The translations under genes were made by a program, and so were the position numbers. A stretch of 15,752 nucleotides of DNA from Smittium culicis (lineage: Eukaryota > Kickxellomycota > Harpellomycetes > Harpellales > Legeriomycetaceae), in contig LSSN01001467.1 of assembly GCA_001970855.1 (NCBI GenBank), positions 1-15,752 on the forward strand, written 5' to 3'. Shown in pieces: positions 8,477-15,752 of this stretch. Each line of letters opens with the position of its first letter. The first letter of the stretch is position 1. The notes below the pieces were generated by a model, which was not told the DNA's origin, did not search any database, and was given only the letters and a program-made list of their open reading frames with translations.

Positions 8477-8899
8477 TTAAAAATTCAAGAACATTTACAG
8501 GGAATGGTTTAATCTTATCAAGTGACGGCTCTCCTTTTTTGAGCTACCAAATAATCAACTGAACTCCAGACATATAATATAAAATACAGTCAAAAGGTTC
8601 TACTGGCTATGAAATATAACGTATCCAATTATAATTTATTTTAAATAGCCTTATCAATAATTGATATAAGATATGGGAGATTATTTCGAGGGGCGAAAAT
8701 TTTAATTACAAGTTTTTCGTACTTTGTTGAACTACTTTTATTTTTCAATCGTATTAGAAAGTTATTTCTAATGAATTAAATTATATAACCAATACCTTTA
8801 CCTAATCCATACAAGTAAATAGAATTTCTAAGAAAAAAAGTTTCGCTTCCCCTAAGAATCTCGCATTTATTTAAAAGTTTTGACCTCAAAAAACATTAA

Positions 8900-8908
8900 C
8901 CCCCCCCC
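8900..8908 (+). repeat. Nine-base C homopolymer in AT desert
   Basis: A run of nine C follows ATTAA and leads into a short C-rich segment, TCCTCTGCCACGCTC. It stands out sharply from its AT-rich surroundings. Function unknown. Confidence 0.6.
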
Positions 8909-10400
8909 TCCTCTGCCACGCTCATTACTTTTTATTCGTTTTATCTAGCTAAAAAATATTTAATTGAATATTTTTGATAATAATAAGTTTGTACATTTTG
9001 TACCAGATCTAAAAGTACCCTTCATTTGAAGTCGCTTTGTGAGATTTTTAATCATAAAAAATTTTATTAATCTATATTTTTGAATAGAGTTAAATTTCTT
9101 GCTACAAAAAAAATTTTTTTATAAAATATTAAATAAAAAAATTTCAAAATAAATAACAAAAGAAAAATTATTAAATCTTCTTTCATTTCAAATCAATTTA
9201 ATTAAACTAAAATGTATGTCTTTTCTTGCCCGAGTTTTTCTGTATATAAACATGAAAATAAAACTTTATTAGTAGGATAAGTCAGGTCATTTCTTATCTA
9301 TTATAGAAAAAAATAGAAAATCAAAAAAATTTTTAATTACTTCAATTAAAAAAGATGCTAAAATAAACCTTTAAATACAAAAATAAATAAAATCTAAAAC
9401 ACTTTTGATTTTGACTCGAATATTGTGATGTTTCGAGATCAAATTTTTTTACAGGTTTGTTTATCAACTGAAAATGGTGATTGTAATACGTTTATTACTT
9501 AATTATACCTTCAGCATCCACCAAAAAAAAAATAAGCTGGTTAACGATATTTTTTTTTGTTTAAGAGTAAAAAAATTTAAAAATACTAAAAAAAATAAAG
9601 ATTTTCTAAAGAGCCTGTTATAGGTTTTTAACTTAAAATAGCGCTAAATCACTTTATCTAGGATAAATAATGTGCTAATAAATATCAAAACGTATCTCAA
9701 AGAACATAATTTAGAGAACTATACACTTTCTAAATTAAACATTCTTATTAAAATGATTGTACCATTCATATTATTATCGTAGCTAATTCATTTATAACTG
9801 AGATTATCAATAAAATATTTTTTAAAGATTAATTTATATGCGATGATAATCTATCTTGGAAAATTTTTATTAATAACTATCATTTCTATATAATTTTCTT
9901 TATATAAAACTAAAATTCTAATTATGGCTATACCAAAAACAGATCAAATTATAAATTAAAAGCTATATTATAATTTCGATATATAATTTTTTACATGGCT
10001 CTAAACTCTGATAATATTTACTCTCAGTTTATTTATTACTAGTGAAGTAGAGGATTTCATTGTTTTTTTTAAGCAAAAAGTAATGAAATTCTATTGTATT
10101 TAATATATATTTAGTTTTAATGGACTGATATGAATAAATGCTAGAAAGTCTGCAACTTTAGATAAATCTAATAACAAAATCTAACTTTTTCTTTAATTAT
10201 TGAGCCTATTTTAGATAATAAATTATCTTTTCTCAACAAAAACTTGATGAGATTTATGCAATTAAGTTAACTTTTGGACTCGATAAAAATTCTAGCTTTT
10301 AATATTTTTTAATGATATTATAATAATCGCCATAATATTTATAGGTAATATCTTTTAAATAGAAAATAGCCAAAGCGTTGATTTTATTTTAAAACTTTTG

Positions 10401-10455
10401 TATTTTTATATTTTTATATTTTTTTATTTTTGTACTTTAATATTTTTATATTTTA
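10401..10455. repeat. Imperfect TATTTTTA tandem repeat
   Basis: Five or six imperfect copies of a TATTTTTA-type unit occur, interrupted once by TTTGTACTTTAA. This is a low-complexity microsatellite-like tract. Confidence 0.6.
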
Positions 10456-10830
10456 ACATGAAATCGTATAGTTTAGATTTTTATTCATTGTGATAACTCA
10501 TAAAAGGATCTGAAAAAACTATGAATTATTTAAAATTTTTTTTTTGTTATTTTATTTAATTTAAATTTACGAATGTGAATATAAATTATTTAATGTATAA
10601 AAATACGTATCCCAAGTATATTTAAAATACTTTATAAGTTAAGTGCTATTAAACATATAAATAAATAAAATTACTTAGGATCTTTGGCAAATTTTTAGTA
10701 TAATAATGACAATATGTACTTAATCCTGTATATATTCATATATATATAGACTATAAAAAAATTCAAGGGGATCTTTATTAGCGCTACTTTTTTTAATCTG
10801 TTAAAATTTACAAGCGAACTATTATCTTAA

Positions 10831-11020
10831 CCCTTTCACGCGCGGTAGACTATTTTTGGATGGCCAAATATAGCCAACTGTGTTCAATGAAAATCAATTA
10901 ATCCCGAGGCCTTAAGATATATTGGTATAATTCAAAATAAAAGCAAATAATATAGAATCTTATAAATGACTATCGAATCAATAAATTCGCTCTTTTTAAT
11001 GAGTGTTGGACGTGAAAGGG
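10831..11020 (+). mobile_element. PiggyBac-like MITE (190 bp) with TTAA target duplication
   Basis: The element is bounded by TTAA at 10827-10830 and 11021-11024. Its ends are perfect 10-bp inverted repeats, CCCTTTCACG at 10831-10840 and CGTGAAAGGG at 11011-11020. A TTAA duplication and a CCYTTT-type terminus are hallmarks of the piggyBac superfamily. At 190 bp with no ORF it is a non-autonomous miniature element. A second, older copy lies at 8290-8476. Its left subterminal CGCGCGG is unusually GC-rich for this region, which suggests this copy is younger than its relatives in the window. Confidence 0.82.
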
Positions 11021-11450
11021 TTAATTAACTAATAATTTAAAAATGGATTTAGAAAAAAGTTGGAAATATTTTGATATTTAAAATTTAAAAAAATTATTTT
11101 TCATCAGCATTGAACTAAAATCATTTTTTCATATACTAAAACCTTTAAAATCGAGATTTATTAAGATTGTTATATACTCTAAATAACCAACTCTATTTAT
11201 GAGTATTTCTTTATTTATTTTTTTATATTAAAAATATACAAAAATACAATTAAATAAAAAAAAATCATAAATGTGAATTTTTTTTATGATTTGAACTTAC
11301 AAATTAATTATTCATACGTATAATGCATGTAAAAATTTAAATTTTATTAGAAAACTGCCTTATTTATTATCAGAAACAACATAAATATTTTTCTAGCTTC
11401 ACTTAATAATCATCAATTTTTCATAAATGTAAAACATATTTCACAAATTA

Positions 11451-11461
11451 GGGGGGAGGGG
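11451..11461 (+). repeat. G-rich purine tract in AT desert
   Basis: Six G, one A and four G occur in a row within DNA otherwise almost free of G or C. It is comparable in isolation to the C tract at 8900. There are too few G runs for a standard four-run quadruplex. Confidence 0.55.
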
Positions 11462-12050
11462 ACATTTTTTGGAAATTAATTAAATAAATTCAAAGATTTT
11501 TTTATTTTAGGTTTTTTATTATTTGGTTTCTAATTTAATATTGATATATTTGACTGTATAAACATGACTAATAGTTTTTTTTTTTCTTTTTTTCTTTTAT
11601 TGACCATTAAAATTAAAGATTATAATAGAAAAAAATTGATGTCAATAAATATATTTTTTTGATTGAAATTTTCATATTTTGATAAATTAATAGTTATCAC
11701 AATAAATAGATATAAAACTTTTATTTATTTAGAATAGCTTTCTACAAACATTACATAATCTAAAAATAAAATCTAAAATAATTGCCCTAATTACATTGGA
11801 GATTATTGATGTAAATTTTTGATAAAAAATATATTTTTAAAATATGATTAAATTATATAATTGCATTTTCGGTCATTGTGGTTTTTTGGACTGTATCGAT
11901 CTAGTTTTATTTAATATATTTCCTATATAATTGAGGAATTCAGCAGATAAACCAGCTATTAACAAGAAAAACAATTCTATTACGTAATATATTAACTATA
12001 AATTATTATTTAAGATAAAAAAAACTAAATGTATAAATTTAGATACTGAA

Positions 12051-12069
12051 ATTATAATTATAATTATAA
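12051..12069. repeat. ATTATA microsatellite, three units
   Basis: Three direct copies of a 6-base ATTATA unit lie in AT-rich DNA. It is short and probably neutral. Confidence 0.5.
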
Positions 12070-15000
12070 ATTTATGTGCTTTGATATTTAAATGAATTGA
12101 TATTATCTAAATCTTTTAAATTTATGAATGGTCTCAAATTTATATTCTATAATGAGTAATAATACATATTATATTTTATGAAATGGGCAAAACATTATTT
12201 TTTATTGTGATATGATTATTTTAATTAATTTAAAAAAATCGGCTACATGTTTCTTAATTAATTTCATCATAATTTTTTATGAATATTTAGATTATTTTCG
12301 ATTCAAATTTAAATTTAAAAGTGAAATTATTTTGCGATAACATTTATAATTAATTTACCTAGATACTAAAATATAATAAAATTATTTATTCGAATTCAAA
12401 TTCCAAATTTCGAGCATAAAATACTTGTTAAAAATGACTCATAAAAGATCGAAACTTAAATTAATTAATAAAACCTATCCTTCTAATATGAATTACCGCT
12501 TCAATAAGAAAAAAATTTTCAATTATTTTTAAACAAGTTTAATTATACGCAAATCATTAAAAAAACGATTTATGTGTGAAATAAAGTAATCAAATATATT
12601 CATATATATACGAAATTTCTTGATAATTACGCAATTTATTTTATTCTAGAAAAAATAATTGTGATTAATACAGCTTTACTTACGAAAATTATTTTTAATT
12701 TATAGTTAAACGTATATAAATTTATGCGTGATTCAAGCAAAGAACTTTTGAAAATTATAAGGAAACCTATTAAAAATTCTTTAATCATTTTACTCCAAAA
12801 ATTTAATGATTAATAAAAAAAATGGATAATAGAAAATAAAAATAATAGAAAATATTAGTTTTAAAATTATTTTTACACTTTACAGTACAAAAAAAATATT
12901 TATTAAAGTAGAAATCAAATAATCGTGATTTTATATTAAATCAATTAAAATCCGATTGGTACTAAAATTAAAATTATTATGAATTTTTTTATTGTCTAAT
13001 AGTGATATATTATGCACCTTAAAATTTTTAAACTTTTTATGGCAAATAAATATATTTAATAGCAAAAAAAAACGAATATAAAAGTAATTTTGATATAGAT
13101 ATGATATAAACACATATTAAATACATTAAATTAAAATATATAAGGTCTCTATATTAATTATGTAAAAATATTACTTTATAAATGAAAAAATTCTGAATTA
13201 AACATATAATATAGTTCTTTCGAGATTATAAAAATTGATTCAAAGACCTTTAAGATTTTTTAAAAAATAGTTTCGAAAGTATATATACCCAGTAAATAAA
13301 TAATTTATATATATAGCATAAAATTAAATTATTAAGATTAAAAAATAATGGTATAAAAGCATTGTATTATTAGTCAAGACAATTATAGAAAATTTTAAAT
13401 CAATTACATCGTCAAAAATATTACAATTGAAAAAATATGTTTGTACCATATTTTATTAAAAGTGTTGTAAACTATCAAATATTGTATAATGTGTAATGAT
13501 ATTACAATTTCTTTAAATGAGGCCAAATCTCTGAATATCATAATAACATTTAAAAAAGGGGTGATTAAAAGTTCGAATGAATTCAAAAAAAAATGTAGAC
13601 TCAATAAAATGTATGGAATATAAAATAGGAAAAAACAAGCTATCATTTCAATTTTATAATTGATTTTTTTATCTCTGCATAATTCAAGATAAAAAATTCT
13701 TTTTTCATAAAAGAATGTATAAATTGTATATTATTTCTTTATTTAGGAAATTCTATCATATATTCTAACATAAAAAAAAGTTGCAAAAAATTTGGGATAC
13801 TCATACATTTTTAAATATTTTTTTAATATAATACCTAGTTTTTATTAAGCGATAAATATCAATAATTTTTTTCTAAAGGAATAAACTTGGTTTGATATAT
13901 TTAAAACTGTTATTTTAAATGTAAAAAATGCGATTAAATAGAAATGAAATCTGCTTAAAGTTTAATCTCTGATTCAATACTTTATTTAATAAACATCTCT
14001 CTATCTTCAGAACTCTCATAGCATATGTCAAAAATATCAGCTCAAAAGATTTTAGAATTTCAAATACATTTTACGCTAAAAAATGTGGTAAATTTTAATG
14101 TTTTTTCATAATAGTAATCAAAAAATAACAGCTTATTATCATCCAAGTTTATGAGCCTATGGTAAATTAATTCATTGAGTAGCCATGTTTAAGCAATATA
14201 CTTATCATGTTTTTTACAAATATTACATAGTAATTTATATATAATGCAATTCTTAAATAATTTTAATTATTATTGTTAAAAATTTTATGAAATATTAATT
14301 GAGTACTTTGGCAATTGATTAGTTATACAAAAATAATTAAATATATCAAATAATATCCAATTATTTTTGAATAATAGTTATATACTTATAAGATAATATA
14401 TTCTTGTATATTTATCTATAAGAGAAATTTGTGTATCTCAAGTAGTATTTATCGTGATTTATATTCCAGAAGAAATTATAAAAACAATATACCGTAAAAA
14501 AATCAGAAATTTCAAATCATTTGGGCTAACTAAAATAACTCTAGAGTTGATAATACTTAAAATAATATAATTTTTACTAATTTAAATATAATAAATAGCT
14601 CAAAAAAAAAAAATCAAACTAGTTAAAAATTGTGAATTATGCTGTTTTAAAATAGAATTATATTTATCAAAAAATTTTTAATAGGCTTTTATATCTTATA
14701 AATCTCTTTTAAATTATTTTTAGAATATTTATCGGATATAGTTATAAATTTAGACTATTTTTTTATTTTTATTATGAGGAATAGAGTGATTAATAGTGAT
14801 TTTGATTGCGTATTTTTTTTTCACAAAAAGATAATTTTAATTCTATTAAAAACCATTAAAAGTGATTAAAAAGAAAAAACTTTCGTAAACTTCCATCTGT
14901 CGCCCTGTGATCTATGTACCATTTAAGAAATGATTCATGGTGATTTTTGATTCAAAAAAATTAAAATCGGCACTTCAAGCTTACTCCTGTAAATAGAATG

Positions 15001-15752
15001 AATTTTCTAATTATTCAAATAATTAAAATGATGAGTTGCACTTATTCACGCTAATTAATATCATCTAATTTTTTTTTGGAAAACGAAAATAGCGCTTTTA
15101 GAAGTCATTAGATATATGCCATTTGAAATTAAGCTTATATTTTAAGATATTTATTAAATTTATTTTTGGTTTAGATAAAACACTTATTATTACAAAAAAG
15201 AGTAAAAATTTTTTTTTTGATTCATAATTAAATATTTGCGAATATTATAAGGAAAATCGTTAATCTAGAAAATAAACTGATAAAAATTTAAAATATAATT
15301 TTTATTTTTTAAAAAAAATAACACATTAAATAATTATAATATATAAGTCTAGATCAATCAATATTTTTGTCTTGATTATAAAAGTGACAATTTTGGTAGC
15401 TATGAAATCATTAACGATGGAATAACTTTCTCAGTTTTTCCGTATTTCTCTGACATAGTTTTGATTAAAATTTTGTGCCAATATCAATAAATATAATAAA
15501 CTCGCATATTATTTAGAGCTATTAATTATTGCTTCTTCAGATCAATCAAATATTTTCGTGCTATTTTAAATCATATTTCTGTATTTATTAGCAAAAAGCG
15601 TTTATAACCTTATTATCAAGTTGCAAACTTAGCTCTTAATCATATTTTTTAAGCTTTTGGCCTTATTGTTTGAAATTTTCGAATTATCAGAGATCTTTTA
15701 TGATAGAGCGTTTAATGTGATACTTTTGATATTTATTTGCAGTATTTATTTC

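Larger units (their letters stand above)
8481..10826. other. AT desert between the two MITEs, no gene seen
   Basis: Both strands are dense in stop codons, with long A and T runs. Sampled lines have only about one base in seven as G or C. No ORF, RNA gene or protein-like stretch is supported. The 9-base C tract at 8900-8908 and the TATTTTTA repeat at 10401-10455 are listed separately. Confidence 0.5.
11025..15752. other. Long AT desert, no gene seen
   Basis: This stretch has dense stops, homopolymers and AT-only words on both strands. Frames of 60-80 codons at 12931-13113 and 13404-13646 are composed almost only of Ile, Phe, Asn, Lys, Leu and Tyr and are chance. The last 350 bases are slightly richer in G+C. 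They hold an 18-codon minus-strand ATG frame at 15456-15400 and a 21-codon minus-strand frame open at the right edge, so a gene could begin just beyond the window. Confidence 0.5.

Noticed and set aside
8900..11461. C tract and G tract as terminal inverted repeats of a large element
   Set aside because: The neighbouring TTAA/TTA lies on the same side of both tracts rather than outside both, and the sequences do not align as inverted ends.
12931..13113. Minus-strand open frame of 60 codons
   Set aside because: It is made almost only of Ile, Phe, Asn, Lys, Leu and Tyr, as expected for chance translation of AT-rich DNA, with no start context or splice support.
13404..13646. Minus-strand open frame of 80 codons resembling a hydrophobic protein
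   Set aside because: The hydrophobicity comes from T-rich codons. Composition equals the non-coding background and no motif is present.
13696..13716. Perfect 8-bp inverted repeat with 5-nt loop
   Set aside because: Its stem is nearly all A and T, and such hairpins are common by chance in this composition; no terminator logic applies to eukaryotic DNA.
15400..15456. Minus-strand 18-codon ATG frame starting MSEKYGKTEK
   Set aside because: It ends in TAG with no usable donor before the stop, so it cannot be extended into a gene model here.
1..15752. tRNA, rRNA, CRISPR or bacterial operon signals
   Set aside because: No cloverleaf with a GGTTCRA-type arm, no rRNA-like conserved block, no spaced direct repeats and no Shine-Dalgarno-type organisation were found.

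Overview
The window looks like nuclear DNA of an early-diverging, AT-rich fungus. Four things point that way. The two clear genes are a DIL (dilute) domain protein of the stand-alone fungal kind and an alpha/beta hydrolase of the fungal Lpx1-like type. Both are interrupted by short spliceosomal introns of about 105-206 nt with GTAAN or GTATGT donors. There are no bacterial operon or ribosome-binding features. Coding DNA is moderately AT-rich, while the surrounding DNA is extremely AT-rich. The species cannot be named from sequence alone.

Layout. At 1-1447, on the minus strand, is a multi-exon alpha/beta hydrolase whose 3' end, including the expected catalytic histidine, lies off the left edge. 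At 1448-3205 is an intergenic stretch holding a tentative small minus-strand gene (start at 2613) preceded by a CA-rich leader. At 3206-6889, on the minus strand, is a two-exon gene for a 1183-residue protein: a long disordered, Ser/Lys/Asn-rich N-terminal half and a DIL domain in the C-terminal half. The DIL domain only becomes continuous when a 132-nt intron (3814-3945) is removed. At 6890-8100 is mostly AT-rich DNA with a second tentative small, three-exon, minus-strand gene (7504-7952) and another CA-rich leader. From about 8125 to the right edge I see no convincing gene. This 7.6-kb AT desert holds two piggyBac-like miniature elements flanked by TTAA (8290-8476 and 10831-11020), a probable third remnant, simple repeats and two isolated homopolymeric G/C tracts.

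The supported genes all lie on the minus strand. Nothing links them in a pathway: the hydrolase is probably a lipid or ester hydrolase (peroxisomal in some relatives), and the DIL protein is probably a cytoplasmic scaffold or cargo-type protein. I did not find a defence system, gene cluster or other clearly new system. The most useful results are the reconstructed exon structures, the piggyBac-type MITE family and the two possible overlooked small genes.
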